DNA of 27,414 nucleotides from an uncultured Clostridia bacterium (GCA_944393305.1 CALXZS010000001.1:1-27414); one strand, 5' to 3'. Shown: positions 6,148 to 13,641, counted from the stretch's first letter. Program-made: numbers and translations. The notes: a model not told the origin generated them from the sequence alone.

Positions 6148-7266
6148 ATTTCCTAAAATAATTTTACAAATGTCTTCAGTTGAATGTTTTTTTGCCATAA
6201 GTTTAGAACGTATTTTCATATGTGTAATTTGTTCTGGATTAGATAAAAGCTCAGATACAGCTTGCTCTGGGTCTTCGGTTTTTCTTATCCAAACTGCAAC
6301 TCCTTTTCTTTCTAAAAATTCAGCATTTTCTACTTCTTGCCCAGGTATAGGGTTAATTACTACAATTGGAAGTCCAGAAGCTAAGCTTTCTGTAATGGTT
6401 AGACCACCAGGTTTAGTTACGACTAAATCAGAAATACTCATTAATTCAGGAACTTCATTTGTATATCCATATACTTGTACATTAGGATTGTCTCCTACAA
6501 GTGCTTCAAATTTCTCTTGCATTTTGACGTTTTTGCCAGATATAGCAATAATTTGATACTCATCCTTAATATTATCAATAAAAGCTTTAAGAATTTTTAA
6601 AGTTTTATCTTTTCCTAAACCAAATTCTCCTCCACCAAAGAAAAGAATAGTTTTTTTATTAATGTCTAAATCAAAAGAAGATTTAATTTCCTTTCTATTA
6701 AAATGCTGTAAAAATCTATTAGAAAGAGGAATTCCAGTTGCGTGTACTTTAGAAGCTTTGACTCCTTTAGATATTATTTCTTTTTTCATACCATCATGTG
6801 ATACAAAAATATAATCTATATATTCATGTCCAACTAACCATTGGTCATGTGAAGCAAAATCAGTCATAACACTTGCTAAAATGCAATTTGTTTTACCTTT
6901 GCTTTTTAAAAATGCAGTCATCTGACTTCCAAAAGGATGTGTTGAAATTACAATATCTGGTTTATATTCATCAAATAATTTGTTTAATTTTAAAGCCATA
7001 ACTTTATTAGCACCATTGCTTATGTGTGACATTGTACCTTTTTGAGAGTGATTGTAAATTTCTCCCCAAGCCCAAGGTGCTTTTTTTGCCATTTCTTGAT
7101 ATGCTAAAGTGGTTATTTTATCCAAACCTTTATTTATATATTTAACACAATCGACTAATTCAGTTTCAACATCTTCATAATTTTCATCTATGTATTGCTT
7201 TATTGACCTTGCAGCTGAAAGATGTCCTCCACCATAAGCTGCATAAAAAATTAAAATTTTCATCAT
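6139..7266 (-). CDS. MGDG synthase/UgtP-type diacylglycerol glycosyltransferase
   Basis: This 375-residue protein looks like a GT28-family enzyme transferring sugar from a UDP-sugar to diacylglycerol, making membrane glycolipids (and lipoteichoic acid anchors in related bacteria). The N-terminal MGDG-synthase domain starts with the motif YGGGHLSAARSI (residues 9-20). It continues through ISTHPFGSQM and MTDFASHDQW. The C-terminal nucleotide-sugar domain contains ILFFGGGEFGLG and the donor-binding signature TKPGGLTITESLASGLP followed by PIPGQEVENAEFL. There is no membrane helix, so it is probably peripheral. SD AGAGG is 5 nt before the first ATG and 8 nt before a second one (7263), so the start is uncertain by one residue. 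Whether it uses glucose or galactose, and how many it adds, cannot be read from sequence. Confidence 0.85.
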   Translation of the reverse strand: MMKILIFYAAYGGGHLSAARSIKQYIDENYEDVETELVDCVKYINKGLDKITTLAYQEMAKKAPWAWGEIYNHSQKGTMSHISNGANKVMALKLNKLFDEYKPDIVISTHPFGSQMTAFLKSKGKTNCILASVMTDFASHDQWLVGHEYIDYIFVSHDGMKKEIISKGVKASKVHATGIPLSNRFLQHFNRKEIKSSFDLDINKKTILFFGGGEFGLGKDKTLKILKAFIDNIKDEYQIIAISGKNVKMQEKFEALVGDNPNVQVYGYTNEVPELMSISDLVVTKPGGLTITESLASGLPIVVINPIPGQEVENAEFLERKGVAVWIRKTEDPEQAVSELLSNPEQITHMKIRSKLMAKKHSTEDICKIILGNKK

Positions 7267-7350
7267 TTTTACCTCTAAAACCTTTATATCATATTATATG
7301 AAATAAATCAATTGTATATTTTATTAAATTTTGTAAAAAATACAATTAAA

Positions 7351-7538
7351 TGTAACAATTTACAGCTTTAATTTTAATATAGGCTTTAATTTTAATATAG
7401 GCTTTAATATATGTTCTTGAACAATTCAAGTGAGCGTAGGCGACGTAGGAGCGGAGCGTAACGTGCGAGCGTTGAGCAAAGCGAACCGCGAAATTTCAAA
7501 TATACAATTAGTAGAATAAGCTGTAAATTGTAACAATT
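7351..7538. repeat. Palindromic intergenic element B with GC-rich core, flanked by a direct repeat
   Basis: Imperfect terminal inverted repeats TACAGCTT (7361-7368) and AAGCTGTA (7518-7525) enclose three stretches: an 18-bp tandem repeat, a GC-rich core (about 7427-7491) and an AT-rich right part. The 10-mer TGTAACAATT occurs just outside on the left (7351-7360) and again at 7529-7538 in the same orientation, as a target-site duplication would. The core contains AGCGGAGCGTAACGTGCGAG, which matches the minus-strand core of the element at 16096-16265 with few changes. No transposase is encoded. It lies upstream of ypeB and of the divergent glycosyltransferase. Confidence 0.65.
7365..7410. repeat. 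Short tandem repeat, 18-bp unit
   Basis: GCTTTAATTTTAATATAG is repeated exactly at 7365-7382 and 7383-7400, followed by a partial third copy, GCTTTAAT, from 7401. It sits inside the left arm of element B and accounts for the arm being longer than its partner. Confidence 0.85.
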
Positions 7539-7556
7539 AAATAAATTTTAGTTAAG

Positions 7557-7569
7557 GTGTAAATTACAC
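7557..7569. promoter_or_regulatory. Perfect 13-bp palindrome just upstream of the ypeB ribosome binding site
   Basis: GTGTAA-A-TTACAC is a perfect palindrome ending 2 nt before the AGGAGG of ypeB. Its size and position fit an operator in the leader or a small RNA stem. No matching regulator is in the window, and no clear forespore-type promoter was recognised nearby. Confidence 0.35.
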
Positions 7570-7580
7570 TAGGAGGAAAA

Positions 7581-8969
7581 ATGGGAAAAATAAAAAGTAA
7601 AGTTTATGATTTTAAAGATAGGTTAAGAGATAGGAAAATGCTTACTTTAGTTGTTACTCTTGTTAGTGTTATATTACTTCTAGGAGTGTGGGTATATAAA
7701 AAACAACTAGATTATAGAAATTTAGCTGAAAACGGATATAATAACGCATTTTACCAATTGGTCGAATATGTAAATCAGACAGAAGTTTTGCTTGCAAAAT
7801 CAACAATTTCTAATAGTGCAAAACATGGTGCAGAAACATTAACGAAAGTGTGGAGAGACGCAACACTTGCACAAAGCTATTTAGCAAGACTACCAATAGG
7901 CTCACAGGAATTAGAAAATACTCAAAAATTCTTAAATCAAGTAGCAGATTATAGTTATACACTTGCAAATAAAGCAATTGGAGGAAGTGAATTATCTCAA
8001 GAAGATTTAGATAATTTAACTAGCCTTACAAATTATAGTAAAGACTTAAAAAATACATTAAATCAGTTAGAAGTAGATTTGTTTTCAGGAAATATAAAGT
8101 GGGGAGAATTAGAGAAAAAAGGTGGAGACGCATTAGCACAAGAAGCTAGCAATTTATCTCAAAATAGTTTTGGAAGTTTAGAAGAAGGACTGAACCAGTA
8201 TGCAGGTTTAATCTATGATGGAGCTTTTTCAGAACATATGACAAATCCAGAAAGAGTAGGACTTACAGGCGATGATATTGACGAACAAAGCGCAATGAAT
8301 ATAGCAAAAGAATTTATAGGAAATGATAGAATTACAGAAATTACTTCAAATGGACAATCTAGAAATGGAAATATAGATTGTTATAGTTTTAATGCTAAAG
8401 TAGGAGAAGATGAAGAATACTATATTTCAGTTTCAATAAAAGGTGGGCATGTTGTTTTTATGAATTCAAATAGAGATGTAATAAATGAAAGCATTTCACC
8501 AGAAGAAGCGGTAGAAAAAGGAAAAGAATTTTTAAACCAAAAAGAATTTAAAAACATGAAAGAAACTTATTATATGAATTTAGATGGAATATTAACAGTA
8601 AATTATGCATATCAACAAAATGGAATAACGATGTACCCAGACTTAGTAAAAGTAAAAATAGCACTAGATAATGGAGAAATATTAGGATTGGAATCAACAG
8701 GATACTTAAATTCACATAGAGATACTAGAGATTTAGCAGAAGCAAAAATTACAGTAGAACAAGCTAGAAGTAAAGTAAATAATAAACTTGCAGTAAGTTC
8801 ATCAGGAATGGCAGTAATTCCAACCGAATGGAATACAGAAGTATTATGTTATGAATTTAAAGGAAATACAGGAGAAAATGATTTTATTGTGTATATAAAT
8901 GCAGAAACAGGAGAAGAACAAGATATTCTAATGATTATAAATACACCAGAAGGAACATTAACAGAGTAG
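7581..8969 (+). CDS. ypeB: Spore germination protein YpeB
   Basis: In Bacillus, YpeB sits at the spore inner membrane and stabilises and controls the cortex-lytic enzyme SleB. This 462-residue protein has the family layout. A basic N-terminus (2-18) and one membrane helix (about 20-38, LTLVVTLVSVILLLGVWV) come first. The signature YNNAFYQLVEYVNQTEVLLAKS then leads into a helical domain with ARLPIGSQELENTQKFLNQVADY. The C-terminal half contains PepSY-type units (for example MNIAKEFIG, VEKGKEFLNQ, EQARSKVNNK followed by beta strands). The SD AGGAGG is 5 nt before the ATG. In many spore formers ypeB follows sleB; no sleB is adjacent here. It implies a spore-forming lineage. The gene is closed by a terminator overlapping its stop codon. 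Confidence 0.9.
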   Translation: MGKIKSKVYDFKDRLRDRKMLTLVVTLVSVILLLGVWVYKKQLDYRNLAENGYNNAFYQLVEYVNQTEVLLAKSTISNSAKHGAETLTKVWRDATLAQSYLARLPIGSQELENTQKFLNQVADYSYTLANKAIGGSELSQEDLDNLTSLTNYSKDLKNTLNQLEVDLFSGNIKWGELEKKGGDALAQEASNLSQNSFGSLEEGLNQYAGLIYDGAFSEHMTNPERVGLTGDDIDEQSAMNIAKEFIGNDRITEITSNGQSRNGNIDCYSFNAKVGEDEEYYISVSIKGGHVVFMNSNRDVINESISPEEAVEKGKEFLNQKEFKNMKETYYMNLDGILTVNYAYQQNGITMYPDLVKVKIALDNGEILGLESTGYLNSHRDTRDLAEAKITVEQARSKVNNKLAVSSSGMAVIPTEWNTEVLCYEFKGNTGENDFIVYINAETGEEQDILMIINTPEGTLTE

Positions 8970-8995
8970 TCGACTTTTGTCGACTTCTTTTTATT
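8968..8995 (+). terminator. Rho-independent terminator of ypeB
   Basis: AGTCGAC (8968-8974), loop TTTT, GTCGACT (8979-8985), then TCTTTTTATT. The stem starts within the ypeB TAG stop codon. Confidence 0.8.
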
Positions 8996-9022
8996 GAAAT
9001 GTATAGAAAGTTGTGGTAATAT
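8994..9022 (+). promoter_or_regulatory. Probable promoter of the murF-ddl-yqeK unit
   Basis: TTGAAA (8994-8999), a 17-bp spacer and TAATAT (9017-9022), with an extended TG-G just before the -10. It follows directly on the ypeB terminator. Confidence 0.45.
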
Positions 9023-9039
9023 ATAAATGTTTTATAAAG

Positions 9040-9095
9040 GGTGTCCCTTTTGGTCGGGGTTCGACCAAAAAAAGGCGTCCCCATTGGTCGAGGAG
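9040..9095 (+). promoter_or_regulatory. Structured murF leader with alternative hairpins next to the SD
   Basis: The hairpin TTTTGGTCG (9048-9056), loop GGGTT, CGACCAAAA (9062-9070) is a perfect 9-bp stem. A second copy of TTGGTCG lies at 9084-9090, immediately before the SD AGGAG (9091-9095). The middle segment CGACCAA can therefore pair with either copy. The two copies belong to a 20-bp direct repeat (9040-9059 and 9074-9093, 16 of 20 identical). This layout resembles a translational on/off switch. The ligand or trigger is unknown and no described riboswitch class was recognised. Confidence 0.45.
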
Positions 9096-9100
9096 ATAAT

Positions 9101-10450
9101 ATGAGAGTAAAAGATATTTTAAATATTGTGAATGGAAAATTAATTTGTGGAAATGCAGAAGCAGAATTAAAAAATTTTTCTAAGGATTCCAGAATAGTTA
9201 AAAAAGGAGATACATATATTGCATTAAAAGGAGAAAAATTTGATGGTAATGATTTTTACATAGATGCAATTAATAATGGGGCAAGTGTATGTATTATAAG
9301 TAAATTAGCTGAAAATGCTAATAATATGGAAATTAAAGATGTAACTATTATTTTAGTTGATGATACATTAAAAGCTTTGCAAGATATTGCTGAATATAAA
9401 AGAAGTTTGTACAATATACCAGTTATTGCAATTACTGGAAGTGTTGGTAAAACCAGCACTAAAGATATGGTGGCTTCTGTTGTTTCTAAAAAGTATAAAA
9501 CACTTAAAACACAAGGAAATTATAATAATGAAATAGGTCTGCCTCTTACAATTTTAAGCTTAACAGATGAAGAAGCCTTAGTTGTAGAAATGGGCATGAA
9601 CCATTTTGGAGAAATTAGAAAGTTGACAAATATTGCTAAACCAACAATTGCAGTTATTACTAATATAGGAACAGCACATATTGGCAATTTGGGGTCAAGA
9701 GAAAATATACTTAAAGCAAAATTAGAAATATTAGAGAGTCTTCAAACTAAAAGTGTAGTTATTAACAATGACAATGATTTATTACATGATTGGGCATTAA
9801 AAAATAAAGATAAATACGAAATTTATACATATGGAATTGAAAATGATAGTGATTTCATGGCTAAAAATATACAGTTGTATGAAGATAAAAGCGAATTTAC
9901 AATAGAAAATGAAAATGTAACAGTACCAGTTGGAGGAAGCCATTTTGTGTTAAATAGTCTTTGTGGAATTGCTATTGGTAATTTATTAGAAATACCTATG
10001 AAAAAAATAATTGAAGGAATTGCTGATTTAGAATTATCTAAAAAAAGAATGGAAATAAATTACTCTAAAACAGGTGCAATTTTAATTAATGATACATATA
10101 ACGCTAATTATGATTCTATGACAGCTGCAATAAATTATTTGAAAAGTATAAAAGATAAAAGAAAAATTGCGGTACTTGGAGATATGCTAGAACTAGGAGA
10201 GTTTTCAAAAAAACTACATGAAGACGTAGGTAAAGAAGTAACAAATGATATAGATATTTTAATTACAGTAGGAAATGAAGCTAAATTTATTGCTAAAAAT
10301 TCTAATGCAAAGGAAATATTTGAGTTTGATACAAATGAAGACGCTATAAACATGTTAAAGAAAATAATAAGTAAAAATAATGCAATATTATTTAAAGCGT
10401 CAAATGGAATGCATTTTAATGAGATTGTAGATAGTTTGAAAGATTGTTAA
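9101..10450 (+). CDS. murF: UDP-MurNAc-tripeptide:D-Ala-D-Ala ligase MurF
   Basis: MurF adds the D-Ala-D-Ala dipeptide to UDP-MurNAc-tripeptide, the last cytoplasmic step of the peptidoglycan peptide. The protein has 449 residues, normal for the family. The N-terminal substrate domain has the motif FSKDSRIVKKGDTYIALKG (26-44). The ATP-binding P-loop is TGSVGKTS (112-119), followed by GNYNNEIGLPLT, the Mg-binding VEMGMNHFGEI and TNIGTAHIGNL. The C-terminal domain has INDTYNANYDSM, where most relatives have NANP. The ATG at 9101 has SD AGGAG 5 nt upstream; the longer frame from 9041 runs through the structured leader and is rejected. ddl, which makes the dipeptide substrate, follows. Confidence 0.95.
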   Translation: MRVKDILNIVNGKLICGNAEAELKNFSKDSRIVKKGDTYIALKGEKFDGNDFYIDAINNGASVCIISKLAENANNMEIKDVTIILVDDTLKALQDIAEYKRSLYNIPVIAITGSVGKTSTKDMVASVVSKKYKTLKTQGNYNNEIGLPLTILSLTDEEALVVEMGMNHFGEIRKLTNIAKPTIAVITNIGTAHIGNLGSRENILKAKLEILESLQTKSVVINNDNDLLHDWALKNKDKYEIYTYGIENDSDFMAKNIQLYEDKSEFTIENENVTVPVGGSHFVLNSLCGIAIGNLLEIPMKKIIEGIADLELSKKRMEINYSKTGAILINDTYNANYDSMTAAINYLKSIKDKRKIAVLGDMLELGEFSKKLHEDVGKEVTNDIDILITVGNEAKFIAKNSNAKEIFEFDTNEDAINMLKKIISKNNAILFKASNGMHFNEIVDSLKDC

Positions 10451-10523
10451 GATAAAAGATTGATAATTATGTGCCTTTCGCATGTTTAGTTACATGAAGG
10501 CGAAGAAAGGAATGTTAGTAAAT

Positions 10524-11519
10524 ATGAAAGTTGGAGTTATTTATGGAGGAATGTCGACAGAACACGATGTTTCTATGATGTCTGGAAAAAATGTTTTAGA
10601 AAATTTAGACAAGAAAAAATATGATATAATTCCTATTTATATTGACAAAAACGGAAAATGGTATATAAATAATAAAGAAATAAAAAATATAGTAGATAAA
10701 TTAAAAGAAATGGACGTTATTTTTCCAGTTTTACATGGATTGTATGGGGAAGATGGAACAATACAAGGAATGTTAGAATTATTGAAAATTCCTTATGTTG
10801 GTTGTGATATTATTTCATCAAGTATGTGTATGGATAAAGTTTATACAAAATGTGTATTACAAAAGGCTAATATAAAACAGGCAAAATATATATACATAAA
10901 AAATGAAAATACATATGTTAATGAAGAGTTTGAAGAGATGAAGCTTGAAAATGATGAAATTGTTAAATTAGTGGAAGAAAAATTACAGTTTCCTGTATTT
11001 GTAAAGCCTTCAAATTCAGGTTCATCTGTTGGTGTTACAAAAGCAAGTAATGGACCAGAGCTAATAAAAGCTATTGAAGAGGCGTCGATTTATGATAAAA
11101 AAGTTTTAGTAGAAGAGGCAATTGTTGGCAAAGAAGTTGAGTGTGCAGTGTTAGGAAATGATAACCCTAAAGCCTCAACAGTTGGAGAAATATTGTCTGC
11201 TGAAGAATTTTATTCATATGACGCAAAATATAATAATGCTGAATCAAAAACAAGAATACCAGCACAAATTTCTGAAGAAAAGATTGAAGAAATTAGAAGA
11301 ACAGCAGTAAAAGCATTTAAAGCAATGGATTGTAAAGGTTTAGCTAGAGTAGATTTTTTTGTTAAAAATGATACAAATGAAGTGTATATAAATGAAATTA
11401 ATACAATGCCAGGTTTTACTGAAATAAGTATGTATCCTAAATTATGGGGATATATGGGACTTGAATATTCAGAATTATTAGATGAACTTATAAATTTAGC
11501 GATAGAAAGAAGTAGATAA
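10524..11519 (+). CDS. ddl: D-alanine--D-alanine ligase
   Basis: Ddl joins two D-alanines with ATP to give the dipeptide used by MurF. This 331-residue ATP-grasp protein begins KVGVIYGGMSTEHDVS, the family N-terminus. It continues with FPVLHGLYGEDGTIQG, the ATP-grasp segment FVKPSNSGSSVGV, LVEEAIVGKEVECAV, the omega-loop EEFYSYDAKY and the metal-binding end VYINEINTMPGFTEISMYP. The tyrosine-containing omega-loop is the D-Ala-D-Ala type, not the VanA-type D-Ala-D-Lac version. The start is chosen at 10524 to give the typical N-terminus; AAAGG (10506-10510) is 13 nt away, rather far, and the in-frame ATGs at 10497 and 10512 cannot be excluded. The leader 10473-10510 can fold (CATGT/ACATG and CCTTT/AAAGG, the latter including the SD). 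Confidence 0.94.
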   Translation: MKVGVIYGGMSTEHDVSMMSGKNVLENLDKKKYDIIPIYIDKNGKWYINNKEIKNIVDKLKEMDVIFPVLHGLYGEDGTIQGMLELLKIPYVGCDIISSSMCMDKVYTKCVLQKANIKQAKYIYIKNENTYVNEEFEEMKLENDEIVKLVEEKLQFPVFVKPSNSGSSVGVTKASNGPELIKAIEEASIYDKKVLVEEAIVGKEVECAVLGNDNPKASTVGEILSAEEFYSYDAKYNNAESKTRIPAQISEEKIEEIRRTAVKAFKAMDCKGLARVDFFVKNDTNEVYINEINTMPGFTEISMYPKLWGYMGLEYSELLDELINLAIERSR

Positions 11520-11520
11520 A

Positions 11521-12093
11521 ATGGTAACAGATATTGAAAAATTAGATGGAGATTTAAGAGAAGTATTAAGTGAAGAAAGATACAGCCATAGTGTTTGCGT
11601 AATGCAAATGTGTGAAAAATTGGCTAAAAAATATAATGCAAATGTGGAGAAAGCGAAATTGATAGGCCTTATGCATGATATGGCAAAAGAACTTTCAAAA
11701 AAAGAGAAGTTGGATTATGTGAAAAAAAATAATATTGCTTGTAATGAAATAGAAAAAACGGTTACAGGAATTTTGCACGGAAAAATAGCAGCAGATATGT
11801 GCAAAAAGAAATATGGATTTGATGATGAAATGTGTGAGGCAATTGCAGTTCATACAACAGGAAAACCTAATATGACAATATTACAAAAAATACTATTTAT
11901 TGCAGATAAAACAGATGAGAGTAGAACTTATGATGGAATAGTTGAACTAAGAAATCTTGCTTTTGAAAATATAGATAAAGCAATTATAAAGAATTTAGAT
12001 TCAACTTTATTAATAAATATAGATAAAGGAAACCTTATTTTTGAAGAAAGTATAAAAACTAGAAATTATTTGCTTTTAAGTAGTGAAAATTGA
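11521..12093 (+). CDS. yqeK: YqeK-type HD-domain hydrolase (symmetric Ap4A hydrolase family)
   Basis: The 190-residue HD-domain protein fits YqeK, which splits diadenosine tetraphosphate into two ADP. The metal-binding set is visible: His23 (YSHSVCV), His52-Asp53 (GLMHDMAKEL), His86 (GILHGKIAADM), His111 (AVHTTGKPNM) and Asp129 (FIADKTDESR). The AVHTTG and the IADK-x-(D/E)-x-x-R positions match the YqeK signature, in which ADxxEPxR is usual. It starts one nucleotide after the ddl stop without a good SD, so it is probably translationally coupled to ddl. In Bacillus yqeK lies with nadD and rsfS; here it is with cell-wall genes instead. A dnaJ-like promoter overlaps its 3' end. Confidence 0.82.
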   Translation: MVTDIEKLDGDLREVLSEERYSHSVCVMQMCEKLAKKYNANVEKAKLIGLMHDMAKELSKKEKLDYVKKNNIACNEIEKTVTGILHGKIAADMCKKKYGFDDEMCEAIAVHTTGKPNMTILQKILFIADKTDESRTYDGIVELRNLAFENIDKAIIKNLDSTLLINIDKGNLIFEESIKTRNYLLLSSEN

Positions 12094-12111
12094 AAAATAA
12101 TGTGATATAAT
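12083..12111 (+). promoter_or_regulatory. Extended -10 promoter of the DnaJ-like gene
   Basis: A perfect -10 TATAAT (12106-12111) preceded by TGA (extended -10), with a weak -35 GTGAAA (12083-12088) at 17 bp. It overlaps the end of yqeK. No CIRCE element is present. Confidence 0.55.
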
Positions 12112-12140
12112 AAAATTACCATTTTTATGGAGGATGTTAA

Positions 12141-13043
12141 ATGAGTTTTAAAGATTACTATGAGATTCTAGGTTTAAAAACAAATAAGGTTTCAATAGAT
12201 GAAATAAAAGTTGCTTATAGGGAGCAGGCTAAAAAGTACCATCCAGATAGACATATGGGGGATTCTCATTCAGAGGATAAATTTAAAGAAATAAATGAAG
12301 CCTATAAAATTTTGTCGGATAGCAAAGAAAGAAAAAAATACGACAGAAATTGGTATGTTTATAGACAAAGAAAAAAGAAAATACAAGACAAGGACAATGA
12401 AGAAAAAAAGACTTTTAAAGAAAAACTATTGTCTATTTTATTTGGTATAAATCCTATAAAAAAGAAAGATACAAGAAATATAAATAAAACACCAGAAAAA
12501 GGTGAGAATATTGAGACTGAAGCGGACATAAATATTATAGAGGCATTTAATGGAACAAGTAAAAAGTTAAAATTACTTGCTGTTGATGGTAAAACAAGAA
12601 CTTTTACCTTAGATGTACCAGCTGGAATACAAAATAATGATAAAATTAGATTTGTTGGACAAGGTAAAGCTGGTAAAAATGGAGGAAAAAATGGAGATTT
12701 ACTTGTTAAAATACATATTAAAGATACAAAAGAATTTAAACTAAAAGGAGCAGATATATATAAAGAAGTAAGTATTACGCCTTGGGAAGCGGCACTTGGT
12801 ACAAAACTTACAGTACAAAGTATAGATGGAGAAGTTTCAATAGTTGTTCCTAAAGGAACTCAGAGTGGAGAAAAATTTCTAATTAAAGATAAGGGATATA
12901 AAGTTGGAAGAGGAATGAGAGGAAATTTTTATATTGTTACTAAAATAGTAGTTTCTAAGAAATTAACAAAGCAAGAAGAAGAGTTATATTTAAAATTAAA
13001 AGAATTACAAAATAAAGAGCTAAAAAAGGTGGTAAATAAATAA
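12141..13043 (+). CDS. DnaJ/CbpA-like co-chaperone without zinc finger
   Basis: This is a 300-residue J-domain protein. The J domain is residues 4-70, with the HPD motif at about 34-36 (KKYHPDRH) that stimulates DnaK ATPase and the usual ending KFKEINEAYKILSDSKERKKYD. A basic Lys-rich linker (about 70-120) replaces the Gly/Phe region, and the four CxxCxGxG zinc repeats of true DnaJ are absent. Two beta-barrel substrate-binding domains follow (EADINIIEAFNGTSKKLKL ... DVPAGIQNNDKIRFVGQGK and EVSITPWEAALGTKLTVQSIDG ... VPKGTQSGEKFLIKDKGY). That makes it a class B (CbpA-type) protein, probably a cytosolic DnaK partner. SD TGGAGG precedes the ATG. No dnaK or grpE is nearby. Confidence 0.88.
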   Translation: MSFKDYYEILGLKTNKVSIDEIKVAYREQAKKYHPDRHMGDSHSEDKFKEINEAYKILSDSKERKKYDRNWYVYRQRKKKIQDKDNEEKKTFKEKLLSILFGINPIKKKDTRNINKTPEKGENIETEADINIIEAFNGTSKKLKLLAVDGKTRTFTLDVPAGIQNNDKIRFVGQGKAGKNGGKNGDLLVKIHIKDTKEFKLKGADIYKEVSITPWEAALGTKLTVQSIDGEVSIVVPKGTQSGEKFLIKDKGYKVGRGMRGNFYIVTKIVVSKKLTKQEEELYLKLKELQNKELKKVVNK

Positions 13044-13051
13044 AAAATACA

Positions 13052-13101
13052 TTTGGTTGACATATTGTAGATTATATAGTATAATTAAAGAGTCAACCAA
13101 A
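13052..13101 (+). promoter_or_regulatory. Perfect consensus promoter inside an operator-like inverted repeat
   Basis: TTGACA (13057-13062), a 17-bp spacer and TATAAT (13080-13085) are both exact sigma-A consensus boxes. TTTGGTTGAC (13052-13061) and its exact complement GTCAACCAAA (13092-13101) flank the promoter: the left half covers the -35 box and the right half the expected transcription start near 13092. This is a classic layout for repression by a dimeric or tetrameric regulator bound at both halves. Confidence 0.7.
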
Positions 13102-13128
13102 GAAAAAATTGTAGAAAGAGGTGCTAAA

Positions 13129-13641
13129 ATGGCTGGGGAATTTCAAGGTAAATATTTTAGTATAACTGATCCGCAAGGAGTAAATACAGTTATATATAGA
13201 ATTAACAAAACTGCCAAGGAATTACAAAGACAGTATCCTAAATATACTGTTGAAAGATTAGTGTACTCTGAAGAAATGAATGGAAATATGAAAAAGAAAA
13301 CATTTTTCGTAGATTATCCAGAACCAGAAGGAGAAGATTTAGTTATTCTATCTTTTGGACAAGAAAAAGTAGTTGTTAATACTGGAATATTAAAAGATGA
13401 CAGATTAAAAATTTCAAAAAGACCAATTCCAGTTCAATTTAACACAATCTATTCAGAGACTCCAATTGAGTATAAAGACTTCAATTATACGCCAAATTTA
13501 CAAAGACCAATAACTATTATTGATCCAGAAACAACAGAAGAAGTAAAACCAAGATTATACATAGATAGTCAAACAAATGAGGTTAAAGGAAAGTGTAAAT
13601 TGAAACCATATAAATCTTATTTTACATTTGAAATAAGATAA
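13129..13641 (+). CDS. Unknown 170-residue protein, first gene of the coupling-ATPase operon
   Basis: This is a soluble-looking protein with no signal peptide, membrane helix or cysteine cluster. The ATG at 13129 is chosen because AGAGG lies 7 nt upstream and because the longer frame to 13057 would begin inside the -35 box of the promoter. The N-terminal half (MAGEFQGKYFSITDPQGVNTVIYRINKTAKELQRQYPKY) alternates strands and a helix. The second half is proline- and beta-rich (FNYTPNLQRPITIIDPETTEEVKPRLYID) and ends in an aromatic strand SYFTFEIR. I do not recognise the family. It is followed after 18 nt by a 99-residue gene and then by a VirD4-like ATPase, so it may be a substrate, adaptor or regulator of that ATPase; this is inferred from position only. 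Confidence 0.75.
   Translation: MAGEFQGKYFSITDPQGVNTVIYRINKTAKELQRQYPKYTVERLVYSEEMNGNMKKKTFFVDYPEPEGEDLVILSFGQEKVVVNTGILKDDRLKISKRPIPVQFNTIYSETPIEYKDFNYTPNLQRPITIIDPETTEEVKPRLYIDSQTNEVKGKCKLKPYKSYFTFEIR

Noticed and set aside
6170..6556. A 128-codon plus-strand frame inside the glycosyltransferase gene
   Set aside because: The minus-strand protein is a clear GT28 enzyme across the same bases; this frame has no SD and is a shadow.
7365..7410. CRISPR-like repeats
   Set aside because: The 18-bp units are directly adjacent with no spacers, and no cas genes are present; it is a simple tandem repeat.
9040..9070. An intrinsic terminator in the murF leader
   Set aside because: The 9-bp stem is followed by A residues on the plus strand, not T; it would look like a terminator only on the minus strand, where no gene is known.
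9041..9100. An N-terminal extension of MurF of 20 residues
   Set aside because: The stretch is a structured leader with a direct repeat, and the ATG at 9101 has its own AGGAG and gives the normal MurF N-terminus.
13057..13128. An N-terminal extension of the 170-residue protein
   Set aside because: It would begin within the -35 box of the consensus promoter, upstream of the transcription start.
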